From assembly GCF_963974425.1 (NCBI RefSeq), contig NZ_CAXBCK010000017.1, positions 4,067 through 68,066 on the forward strand: a stretch of DNA of 64,000 bases, written 5' to 3'. Made by a program: the position numbers and the translations under genes. Shown here in pieces: positions 9,142 to 15,831 of the stretch. The DNA is from Marixanthomonas sp963974425 (GTDB taxonomy: Bacteria; Bacteroidota; Bacteroidia; Flavobacteriales; Flavobacteriaceae). Below the pieces are notes generated by a model. The model was given only the letters and a program-made list of their open reading frames with translations. It searched no databases and had not been told where the DNA came from. Within the stretch, counting starts at the first letter, position 1. Every line of letters starts with the position of its first letter.

Positions 9142-11112
9142 TTATTTCTTTTTCAATACAATAGGTTGTTGGTTTTGAATGGTCACGACTTGGGTGAAAA
9201 ATTCTTTTAATCCTTTATATGCTTCGGCGGGGAAGGAGTGGTTATTTAGTTTTAAGCTTAAACGTATATTTACTTTCCCACCTGCTTCATTGTAAACAAT
9301 GGAAACCGCACCGTCTCCGTTTGGCAAGTTTAAAGCCGTATTAGTTGGCAGTTTTTCAACAGTATACAAATTGCTTAAATCTATAGATATTAAATAGGTA
9401 TTGGTCAATGGAAAACCAAAATCGATTGGATAGTTTCGCTCTTCGAGATTAAATGGATTTTTAGTAAAATATGTATCCATATAGAATGGGTTAAGTACTA
9501 TTTTATCGCTATTTCCTTTCTCCAATTTTGTGGAATAACTTTCTTTGAAAGGTTCTTCAATATTGTTTTGATTTTCAATAGTATAATCTGAGATTTCAAG
9601 CAGCGGAAGTACTGTTTGTTTCTTTTTAAGAAATTCTTCTTTTGAAAGATCTTCCAAAGCTTCTCTTTTATTCCAACCCATATAGCCCGTATTAATTTCA
9701 TTAACAATGCCGGTAAAAACCCCACCTTCCTTAGCGGTGAGTTTAGTGTTTATATAATGCACATTTTTTGCATAAGGAACAATGGGTTGCCAATAACTGC
9801 CCTTTTTAAAAGTCATAACCCTTCCTTGAACATTTAAATCTCGATATGGTAACAATCCAAAAGGAGTATTTTTATTCGTGGCATCTAGTAAATAGTTAGT
9901 ATCGTCTATATTGAGTTTCACAATGGTGAAATTAAAGTCAGTCATTACTGGATAATCTGTTGTTGGAAGTCCGTTTTCCCGAGTTGACAATAATACTAAG
10001 CTTCCTTGTAGGCCAGCAGCTTCCAGAGCGTTTAGGAGTGCTATGTTAATTTCAGAATTATTCGCCGATTTTTTTTCAAAAGCATCTTTTACTCGAATAT
10101 CTGAACGAACACGGTAGTTACCGTTCCAGTTAAAGTGATTTTGAATAAAGTAATACACTGCTTTAGCCTTTTCCATTTCATCGGTAATGGATAAAATGGA
10201 TCGAGGGAGTTTATCTTCAAAATAGTTGCCGTATTTAAGTTGCCTACCAAAATCTTTGTCATAGCGAAATTGCTTATCTACATCGTCCCAGCTTTTTGTA
10301 AACCGTTCTATAATACCAGACAAATCAGTATATTTCATGAGTTCAAAATCTAAACGTGCTATGTAGTTTTTTGTAGCCAGCATATATTTCTCTTCTTTAA
10401 ATGCCGGAATATTAAATATGGCGTAAGTTGCAACTTCACAAGCTGCAGCTACTTCAAAGCCAGGAACGTTAAAACAGTGCTTTTTTACTTCGGCTTCGTT
10501 AATATCTAGTTTTAAACTTCCATATAATGTTCGGTTATAAGTAAAGTTACCTGGTATTTTAGACTCAAATTCACTATACATTTTAGGTAAAGGACCTTGA
10601 AAATCCCAACCATCAAAATTTGAAAAATAAGGAGATTCTATTCTATAGGTATACTCTAAAATACTTCCATCTTTAACGTTTGGGAATGCAAATTTTTTGA
10701 GTGACCAATTTTGAGTTTCATCTGTTGTATAAAAAGCATCGGCGGCTACATAGGTTTTAACTTGGTCATTATGTGTAATAGCTTTAAGTTTTGCAATCTT
10801 TTCTGTGATATCGCCATCGTGATAAAAAGGGATCTCTACAGTACCGTGTTTAAAGTTTTTAGCATCAAATACCTTTATTTTTCGGTGTACTTCTTTTATT
10901 AGCAGGATATTATTGTCAACGATTTCTACATAATTTTTCCCACTTTCAAAAAGAACAACCCCGTTTGCAGTAGGATCTTTATGGTATTTAAAAAGTAAAA
11001 ATTCTGATTGGGTTGGTTTCCCAAATTCTGCTGTTTTACGTTGTTGTGCTTGTAATTTAAAACTATTAGCGAAGATGATGCATAAAAATGCGACAATAAA
11101 CTTAGAATACAT
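9142..11112 (-). CDS. secreted DUF3857 / transglutaminase-like protein, copy 1
   Basis: This is a paralogue of the next gene in the operon, collinear over its whole length: shared RKTAEFGKPT near the N-terminus, then KAITHNDQVKTYV, FPNVKDGSILEY, LVLLSTRENGLPT and the C-terminal VYN-x-GGKVNIRLS. It has a signal peptide (cleavage near LQAQ). The transglutaminase active-site region reads SANNSEIN, without Cys. The His seen in copy 2 is also replaced (DFNFTIVKL), so this copy has lost two of three catalytic positions. It is probably first in a two-gene operon. Family knowledge offers no firm function; an envelope or glycan-related role is often assumed. Confidence 0.82.
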   Translation of the reverse strand: MYSKFIVAFLCIIFANSFKLQAQQRKTAEFGKPTQSEFLLFKYHKDPTANGVVLFESGKNYVEIVDNNILLIKEVHRKIKVFDAKNFKHGTVEIPFYHDGDITEKIAKLKAITHNDQVKTYVAADAFYTTDETQNWSLKKFAFPNVKDGSILEYTYRIESPYFSNFDGWDFQGPLPKMYSEFESKIPGNFTYNRTLYGSLKLDINEAEVKKHCFNVPGFEVAAACEVATYAIFNIPAFKEEKYMLATKNYIARLDFELMKYTDLSGIIERFTKSWDDVDKQFRYDKDFGRQLKYGNYFEDKLPRSILSITDEMEKAKAVYYFIQNHFNWNGNYRVRSDIRVKDAFEKKSANNSEINIALLNALEAAGLQGSLVLLSTRENGLPTTDYPVMTDFNFTIVKLNIDDTNYLLDATNKNTPFGLLPYRDLNVQGRVMTFKKGSYWQPIVPYAKNVHYINTKLTAKEGGVFTGIVNEINTGYMGWNKREALEDLSKEEFLKKKQTVLPLLEISDYTIENQNNIEEPFKESYSTKLEKGNSDKIVLNPFYMDTYFTKNPFNLEERNYPIDFGFPLTNTYLISIDLSNLYTVEKLPTNTALNLPNGDGAVSIVYNEAGGKVNIRLSLKLNNHSFPAEAYKGLKEFFTQVVTIQNQQPIVLKKK

Positions 11113-11158
11113 GCTCCTTATTTTTGGTAGTTAGCTGTTTTGCAAAATACATGAAAAA

Positions 11159-11551
11159 TTAATTTTTAAAAGTTTTGGACTTTTTTTTCTGAAATAGCTT
11201 GTCAAGGAACCCGCTAGCTAGAAACCCTAAAAAATAGGCAGCAAAATCGGTAAAGTCAAAGGTAGTCCCCATAATTATTTTGATGAATTTTGATTGTATG
11301 TGCAGCCGTTTTGTGATTTCAAAATATTGAAGAAACTCAACACCAAAAGCAAATAACAAAATGGCTATCAATACTTTTTTTGATGTGATATTAAAGAGGG
11401 TTTTTATAAAGGCGAACAGTAAGATTACCACAAGCACATCTCCTACAAACCCTCTAATAATTGTATTTGAACCAAATAAAGCAATTAGTGTTTCTATAAG
11501 TAATAATAGAGCAAAAAGGATAAAATATGTTTTATTAAACCGTAGTTTCAT
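11159..11551 (-). CDS. small membrane protein, DUF2809-like
   Basis: A 130-aa protein with four hydrophobic segments (near residues 9-25, 33-50, 57-75 and 95-115). The pattern FAFGVEFLQYFEI followed by TTFDFTDFAAYFLGFL is typical of DUF2809 (VanZ-like) proteins: a Glu/Gln-containing helix, then a D-x-x-D-x-x-x-Y helix. It would be an inner-membrane protein of unknown function. It is transcribed in the same direction as the creD gene upstream but is separated from it by a terminator-like hairpin. Confidence 0.7.
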   Translation of the reverse strand: MKLRFNKTYFILFALLLLIETLIALFGSNTIIRGFVGDVLVVILLFAFIKTLFNITSKKVLIAILLFAFGVEFLQYFEITKRLHIQSKFIKIIMGTTFDFTDFAAYFLGFLASGFLDKLFQKKKSKTFKN

Positions 11552-11565
11552 AATTGGTATTATTA

Positions 11566-11602
11566 AATCACGGACATATCTTTATAGAGTATGTCCGTGA
11601 TT
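11566..11602 (-). terminator. terminator-like hairpin after creD
   Basis: A perfect 13-bp inverted repeat (AATCACGGACATA and its complement) with an 11-nt loop lies just past the creD stop. The following T run is weak, so termination may be partial or factor-assisted. Confidence 0.6.
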
Positions 11603-11607
11603 GTTTA

Positions 11608-12954
11608 TCAGTTATTCCCCCAATCAATTTTACGGGAAGCAAACATAATTATAGCAAGAATTGCAAAAAGACCGATGCTGCCTACTAAAAGTGCATAGCT
11701 TTCCAATTGAATAATTATATAGATAAACCCATATAATGAAGCAAGTGAAACAGAAATAAGCAACGGAAATTTGTATCCCTTTAAAATAGCTCTTGAATAT
11801 GCACCAATAAGGATCAATACCGAAGCTGCTGCAATAAGGTATGCTTTTAAGAAAGTACTGTGTTCAGAAATTGAAATCAACAAGGTGTAAAACATGACCA
11901 GTGCTAGCCCTACCATAACATATTGAAAGGGGTGAATATAGATTTTTGAAACCAATTGAATCATTAAAAATACCAATAGCGTAAGACCAATTACTAAAAA
12001 ACCATATTTAGCAGTACGTTCACTTTTTTGATATTCATCGACTGGGATAATGAGTTTGGTTCCAAAGGAGAACTCTTGTAAATCGGGTAAATATCCAAAA
12101 AACGCCTGTTCAAACTGACGATTTATTTGTAATACTTTCCAAGAGGCGCTAAAACCACTGGGAGTAATTTTTCGTGAGCCGTCTTCTGGTAAAAATAAAC
12201 CGTTAAAACTGGGGGAGTGCCAATTAGATGTCATTGTTGCGGAAGTTTCTTTACCTATAGGGATAAACTGTAAACTCTCGCTACCATTCACGTTTATAGT
12301 AAAGGAAAAAGGAGTAGGGGATAACATATTTTCTGCTATGTGTGGAATAGCACCACTTTGTATGGTGTTCAAACTACTCGTATCGTACTTTGGATTCATA
12401 TTCAGTTTTTGGTTTCCTAATTGTACTTCTATGGTATTGCGAATTCCTTTTAAATTTGAAGTTTGTAGTATGATAGAAGCCTTTTTCCAATTTATTGATT
12501 TTGGTTTAACAGCTTCCGAAGAGAAGTCTATTATAGGAAACTCACCAGAAACTTGAATATCTGAGTTATATACCACCGATTTATAGATACTTCTATTTAA
12601 GGGTTTTGTTTCAACTTTTGAGTCAATATGGAGCTTTTCAGGAAAGAAATAAGCGAATTTTGATAGCTCTTTAGTGGTCGTAAAATAAGATTCAGTTTTT
12701 TTGTTATATGATTTTTCTTCTTTTTCAATAGTGTAAGGTATTTTTAAAATAGGACCAGAAAGTATAACCTCGTTTCCCCATTTGCTGTTTATTTCGTTAA
12801 CGACTTCCTTTTGTCTGTAGGACCGCTCTGTTATTAAATCCTTTACAAATGATAAGGGTATTAGTAAGACCAAAAGTAAAACTCCAACCACTAACATACG
12901 GGCCGTGATGGAATTGCGAATCCAATTACTAAATTTGTTTTTGTTCTGTTCCAT
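11608..12954 (-). CDS. creD: CreD-family inner-membrane protein
   Basis: The N-terminus (ITARMLVVGVLLLVLLIPLSFV, with RSYRQKEVVNEIN after it) is the CreD signature. One membrane helix at about residues 18-37 is followed by a periplasmic domain of about 280 residues containing WGNEVILSGPILKIPY and FGYLPDLQEFSFGTKLIIPVDEYQKSERTAKYG. Five or six helices follow at the C-terminus. The 448-aa length is normal. CreD is a cell-envelope integrity protein of the CreBC regulon in enterobacteria. Here it sits behind a small winged-helix regulator instead of CreBC. An inverted repeat overlaps its probable -7 box and is identical in its arms to one in front of the upstream operon. Confidence 0.93.
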   Translation of the reverse strand: MEQNKNKFSNWIRNSITARMLVVGVLLLVLLIPLSFVKDLITERSYRQKEVVNEINSKWGNEVILSGPILKIPYTIEKEEKSYNKKTESYFTTTKELSKFAYFFPEKLHIDSKVETKPLNRSIYKSVVYNSDIQVSGEFPIIDFSSEAVKPKSINWKKASIILQTSNLKGIRNTIEVQLGNQKLNMNPKYDTSSLNTIQSGAIPHIAENMLSPTPFSFTINVNGSESLQFIPIGKETSATMTSNWHSPSFNGLFLPEDGSRKITPSGFSASWKVLQINRQFEQAFFGYLPDLQEFSFGTKLIIPVDEYQKSERTAKYGFLVIGLTLLVFLMIQLVSKIYIHPFQYVMVGLALVMFYTLLISISEHSTFLKAYLIAAASVLILIGAYSRAILKGYKFPLLISVSLASLYGFIYIIIQLESYALLVGSIGLFAILAIIMFASRKIDWGNN

Positions 12955-12970
12955 AGTATAAATTTAAAGT

Positions 12971-12987
12971 ACTTTGAATTTCAAAGT
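12971..12987 (-). promoter_or_regulatory. operator-like inverted repeat overlapping the creD promoter
   Basis: ACTTTG-AATTT-CAAAGT is a perfect 6-bp palindrome with a 5-bp spacer. On the minus strand its right arm forms the exact -7 box TAACTTTG (12982-12989), so a protein bound here would block RNA polymerase. The same arms and spacing occur at 13914-13930 before the first gene of this block. Confidence 0.65.
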
Positions 12988-13002
12988 TAATTAATAAAAA
13001 AA

Positions 13003-13293
13003 TTAGTTGTTTATTAGTTTTTCCAATGCTTCAATATGCTTTTTGAATTCAGTTTTCCCAGTTTTTGTGGCACTGTAACTTGTATTGGGCTTACGACCAA
13101 TAAACTGTTTTTGCACGGAAATATAATCTTCCTTTTCTAACGTTTTTAAGTGGCTGGCAAGATTACCATCAGTCACGTTAAGTAGCTCCTTGAGACCAGT
13201 GAAATCAATAGCCTCATTTACCATGAGAATGGACATGATTCCGAGCCTGATACGGTGATCAAACAATTTGTTTATGTTATCGATAATGCCCAC
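13003..13293 (-). CDS. winged-helix transcriptional regulator, 96 aa
   Basis: The protein begins VGIIDNINKLFDHRIRLGIMSILMV. The winged helix-turn-helix follows: FTGLKELLNVTDGNLASHLKTLEKEDYISVQKQF, then the wing GRKPNTSYSATKTGKTEF. This is the ArsR/MarR-like small regulator type often found next to CreD in Bacteroidota. I place the start at the GTG at 13293, two bases after the stop of the upstream gene. The longer open frame to 13401 would overlap that gene by 106 bp and adds no family-like sequence. It probably represses its own operon and creD through the paired inverted repeats. Confidence 0.88.
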   Translation of the reverse strand: MGIIDNINKLFDHRIRLGIMSILMVNEAIDFTGLKELLNVTDGNLASHLKTLEKEDYISVQKQFIGRKPNTSYSATKTGKTEFKKHIEALEKLINN

Positions 13294-13295
13294 AG

Positions 13296-13904
13296 TTATT
13301 GTTTTTTCTCTTGTGCAAACATAAGGCTTCCATAAATAATGTGAAGTACTCCAAAACCAAGTATCCAAAACCAAAGTCCGTAACCAGGAAAAGCTGTGCA
13401 AATAAGCCCTGTTATAATTTCGGCATATCCCAAGTATTTTACATTTCCGAGCGTGTATTTTGAAGCGTTCACCAGTGCCAGTCCGTAAAATACTAGCATT
13501 AAGGCACCAGTAAGGCCATAATGCTCGTTGCCTAATTTAATGAGTATATAAATACCTCCAGTAGCTAATGGAATTAGAAAGTTAAGGAGCAATCGTTTAG
13601 TGGTGGCATCCCATATTTTTTCATTGTTTTTTGTTGCTTTTCGAGTAGTTAATAAATACGCTGTAACCACACTTAATATCGCCACAAGTGCTAAAACAAG
13701 AATAAGTAATTTAAAATTTTGGCTATGAAGCGTTAGGTACTCCCCAGGTTTAGGGAATAAAAATATATAAGCAACTAAGGCTCCTATTATAGCATATACT
13801 CCTGCGAATATACCTGATAATCCGCTTAGTGAGATAAATCTGGAAGAGCGGTTCATTAGCTTTTTAATCTCACTTATGTCTTTTAAATAATCTTTTTGTT
13901 TCAT
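13296..13904 (-). CDS. integral membrane protein of unknown function, 202 aa
   Basis: After a short cytoplasmic N-terminus (LKDISEIKKLMNRSSRFISLSGLSGIFAG) there are six predicted membrane helices. The N-terminal motif IKxLMxxSSRFISLSGLSGI is common in Bacteroidota membrane proteins encoded just upstream of small winged-helix regulators. It is the first gene of a likely operon with the regulator (2 bp apart) and perhaps creD. I cannot assign a function; a membrane signal or partner for the regulator is possible. Confidence 0.8.
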   Translation of the reverse strand: MKQKDYLKDISEIKKLMNRSSRFISLSGLSGIFAGVYAIIGALVAYIFLFPKPGEYLTLHSQNFKLLILVLALVAILSVVTAYLLTTRKATKNNEKIWDATTKRLLLNFLIPLATGGIYILIKLGNEHYGLTGALMLVFYGLALVNASKYTLGNVKYLGYAEIITGLICTAFPGYGLWFWILGFGVLHIIYGSLMFAQEKKQ

Positions 13905-13913
13905 TTTTAAAGA

Positions 13914-13930
13914 ACTTTGAAAAACAAAGT
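13914..13930 (-). promoter_or_regulatory. operator-like inverted repeat before the regulator operon
   Basis: ACTTTG-AAAAA-CAAAGT has the same arms and spacer length as the repeat before creD. It is 9 bp upstream of the start at 13904. The right arm contributes to a near-consensus -7 box (TTACTTTG, 13925-13932). Autoregulation by the 96-aa winged-helix protein is the natural inference. Confidence 0.62.
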
Positions 13931-13982
13931 AAGTGTAATTTTCTGATATATAAAAACCAAATGTTTGTTAAAACGGAGGAAA

Positions 13983-14023
13983 ATAGGAAAAACCCTATGT
14001 AAAAAACAGGAAAAACCCCCTTG
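13983..14023 (+). promoter_or_regulatory. pair of operator-like sites upstream of predicted small RNA A
   Basis: Site A1 is ATAGGAAAAACCCTAT (13983-13998), a palindrome of ATAGG and CCTAT with a 6-bp spacer. Site A2 is CAGGAAAAACCCCCTTG (14007-14023), the same AGGAAAAACCC core in the same orientation. The cores begin 23 bp apart, about two helical turns. The second core begins 36 bp before the -7-like box CATCTTTA at 14044-14051. An equivalent pair precedes small RNA B. Confidence 0.55.
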
Positions 14024-14054
14024 AAAATTAAAACAAATCCTCGCATCTTTACTT

Positions 14055-14137
14055 TATAATTAATCAATGCTAAATTAATTGGGGAGTTAATAAAGCGATT
14101 ATATAAAAGGACCACTTTTTTGAGTGGTTTTTTTTTA
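14055..14137 (+). ncRNA. predicted small RNA A (about 80 nt), twin of B
   Basis: No coding frame fits here. Downstream of CATCTTTA lies a core shared with unit B, TTGGGGAGTTAATAA then AGCGATTA. It can fold into a small hairpin (ATTAAT/GTTAAT) with the loop TGGGGA. The unit ends in an intrinsic terminator (ACCACT...AGTGGT at 14111-14128 followed by about ten T). The promoter position, the transcript start and the very existence of the RNA are inferred from this conserved architecture. Confidence 0.55.
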
Positions 14138-14153
14138 TTGCACTTTTTTAAAT

Positions 14154-14192
14154 ACAGGAAAAACCCTCTATTAAATAGGTGTTTTTACCTAT
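14154..14192 (+). promoter_or_regulatory. pair of operator-like sites upstream of predicted small RNA B
   Basis: Site B1 is ACAGGAAAAACCCTCTAT (14154-14171). Site B2 is ATAGGTGTTTTTACCTAT (14175-14192), a perfect 6-bp palindrome with a 6-bp spacer. The AGG cores begin 21 bp apart. The second lies 38 bp before the -7-like box CATCTTTG (14215-14222), nearly the same geometry as in unit A. Confidence 0.55.
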
Positions 14193-14227
14193 TGTTTGAA
14201 GCGTCAATTCATGCCATCTTTGTGATA

Positions 14228-14298
14228 GCTTAATTAATTGGGGAGTTAATAATAGCGATTACAAGGGCTGCCAATTTATATTGACAGCCTTTTTTTTT
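14228..14298 (+). ncRNA. predicted small RNA B (about 70 nt), twin of A
   Basis: This unit repeats the core of unit A (TTGGGGAGTTAATAA, then TAGCGATTA) and ends in a different but equally good terminator: GGCTGCCAAT (14266-14275) pairs with ATTGACAGCC (14280-14289), one mismatch, followed by nine T. Conserved core plus unrelated terminator sequence argues that the core hairpin with its G-rich loop is the functional part. Evidence is structural only. Confidence 0.57.
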
Positions 14299-14347
14299 AT
14301 TTAGAAACTTATAGTTTATTTTTAGCCAAATAATATAGTTTAAAAAG

Positions 14348-14377
14348 AAAACCTGCTTGAAAAAGGCAGGTTTTTTT
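14348..14377. terminator. intrinsic terminator, owner unclear
   Basis: AAACCTGC (14348-14355) pairs perfectly with GCAGGTTT (14366-14373), followed by seven T and preceded by an A-rich run, so it could act in either direction. No gene directly precedes it. It may be a backup stop for small RNA B, or end a minus-strand transcript I cannot see. The remaining bases to 14480 hold nothing else I can name apart from the promoter region of the next gene. Confidence 0.55.
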
Positions 14378-14480
14378 AGTGTATAATTGATGTTTAAAAC
14401 CTCCGAGATTTGCCTCAAAATATAGAATATTTTATCTTCATAATGCCTTATAGGGTTGCCCGAGCTAATTGACATAAAAT

Positions 14481-14843
14481 ATGAAGCCTGCCGAAAAATA
14501 TATATTGGATAAACCGGAGCCTTTCCGTGCTATACTTCTATACTTGCAAGCACTTATAGAGCGCGAAATAAGTGAAGTGAAATTGCTGTATAAATGGCAT
14601 CTTCCCTTTTTTTATTTAGAAGGAAAACAGCCTTTTTGTTATCTTAATCAAACAAAAGGATATGTAGATTTAGTTTTTTGGCACGGAACTCATTTGACAA
14701 AGCACACAGAAAAGCTAGTTTCTGATGGGAGAAAGCATATGAAATCATTGCGCTATTATACCTTGGAGGAAATCGATGAGAATATCATTGTAAAAATTTT
14801 ACAAGAAGCATACTCTGTAAAAGGTAAAAAATATTACAAGTGA
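14481..14843 (+). CDS. DUF1801 (YdhG-like) domain protein
   Basis: This 120-aa cytosolic protein begins MKPAEKYILDKPEPFRAILLYLQALIEREI, carries the central LLYKWHLPFFYLEGKQPFCYLNQTKGYVDLVFW, and ends with a region around MKSLRYYTLEEID. This is the DUF1801 pattern (a conserved F/Y-rich core binding an unknown ligand). It is a single gene that converges on kdsA and overlaps its 3' end by 10 bp. Function unknown. Confidence 0.8.
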   Translation: MKPAEKYILDKPEPFRAILLYLQALIEREISEVKLLYKWHLPFFYLEGKQPFCYLNQTKGYVDLVFWHGTHLTKHTEKLVSDGRKHMKSLRYYTLEEIDENIIVKILQEAYSVKGKKYYK

Positions 14844-15652
14844 TTGATTGTTTTACGAATCGCAACTAAATCAGTTAATAATTTTTCTAATTTTGCCAAA
14901 TCAAGCATATTAGCTCCATCACTTTTGGCATTGGCAGGATCGAAGTGGGTTTCAATAAATAGGCCATCTACTCCTGTTGCGATTCCAGCTCTAGCAATAG
15001 TACTTATCATTTCTGGACGACCTCCAGTAACACCTACACTTTGATTGGGCTGTTGTAAGCTGTGGGTAACGTCTAGAACAGTAGAAGCATATTGTTTCAT
15101 AGTTGGAATGCCTCTAAAATCTACCACCATATCTTGATAGCCAAACATCGTTCCACGATCTGTAATCATAACTTTGTTATTTCCGCTATCAGTAACTTTT
15201 TTTGCTGCGTGTTGCATACTTTCAGGACTCATAAACTGCCCTTTTTTCAAGTTGACTACCTTTCCTGTTTTGGCAGCCGCAACGACTAAATCGGTTTGAC
15301 GCACTAAAAATGCTGGTATTTGTAATACATCAACAAATTCTGCAGCCATAGCAGCATCGTTATTTTCGTGTATATCAGTAACGGTAGGGAGATCAAAAGT
15401 TTCTGAAACTTTCCGAAGGATTTTCAATGCTTTTTCATCACCAATTCCAGTAAAACTATCAATTCTACTTCTGTTTGCTTTTTTAAAACTGCCTTTAAAA
15501 ATATATGGGATTTCAAGCTCATCAGTTATTGAACCAACCTTTTCGGCAATACGCATTGCCATATCTTCTCCTTCAATAGCGCAAGGTCCTGCTAGAAGGA
15601 AGAAGTTGTTGGAGTTGGTGTGTTTTAGTCTTGGGATTTCGTTAAGATTCAT
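14834..15652 (-). CDS. kdsA: 3-deoxy-D-manno-octulosonate 8-phosphate synthase
   Basis: KdsA condenses phosphoenolpyruvate with arabinose 5-phosphate to make KDO-8-P for the lipopolysaccharide inner core, in the cytosol. Visible motifs are LLAGPCAIEGEDMA, IFKGSFKKANRSRIDSFTG, TVTDIHE, VLQIPAFLVRQTDL, VNLKKGQFMSPE, ITDRGTMFGY, SVGVTGGRPEMI and LFIETHFDP, all diagnostic. I choose the internal ATG at 15652 (272 aa). The ATG at 15661 would lie only about 2 nt from the transcript start predicted from the TATCTTTG box at 15670-15677. Confidence 0.97.
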   Translation of the reverse strand: MNLNEIPRLKHTNSNNFFLLAGPCAIEGEDMAMRIAEKVGSITDELEIPYIFKGSFKKANRSRIDSFTGIGDEKALKILRKVSETFDLPTVTDIHENNDAAMAAEFVDVLQIPAFLVRQTDLVVAAAKTGKVVNLKKGQFMSPESMQHAAKKVTDSGNNKVMITDRGTMFGYQDMVVDFRGIPTMKQYASTVLDVTHSLQQPNQSVGVTGGRPEMISTIARAGIATGVDGLFIETHFDPANAKSDGANMLDLAKLEKLLTDLVAIRKTINHL

Positions 15653-15669
15653 AGCTTTCATTTGTTATG

Positions 15670-15677
15670 CAAAGATA
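15670..15677 (-). promoter_or_regulatory. candidate -7 box of kdsA
   Basis: TATCTTTG on the minus strand is an exact TAnnTTTG match. It predicts a start site near 15663 and helps choose the kdsA start codon at 15652. Confidence 0.6.
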
Positions 15678-15800
15678 TGAAATATAGATTTTAAGAATCA
15701 ATCTCATTACTTACTAATTCAGAAATTTATATGATAAAACTATAATTAATTTCATAAAAATATAACATTAATTATAGTGTGATATTCCATTAATAAACAG

Positions 15801-15808
15801 TACTTTTG
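15801..15808 (+). promoter_or_regulatory. candidate -7 box of typA
   Basis: TACTTTTG matches TAnnTTTG exactly, 23 bp before the typA ATG. Transcription would start near 15814 with a leader of about 18 nt. Confidence 0.6.
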
Positions 15809-15831
15809 CACGCCTAAAAATTGGTAACATT

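Noticed and set aside
13294..13401. Longer start for the winged-helix regulator
   Set aside because: It would overlap the upstream membrane gene by over 100 bp, and the extension (MHSFSWLRTLVLDTWFW...) has no family match; GTG 13293 follows the upstream stop directly.
14230..14475. 81-aa minus-strand ORF
   Set aside because: It runs antisense through the terminator and core of the predicted small RNA and is low-complexity (Lys/Asn/Ile); no family resemblance.
13905..14480. 6S RNA or a riboswitch in the long gap before DUF1801
   Set aside because: The two repeated units are too short for 6S RNA and have their own promoters and terminators. They do not directly precede a gene in sense, so a cis riboswitch is unlikely.
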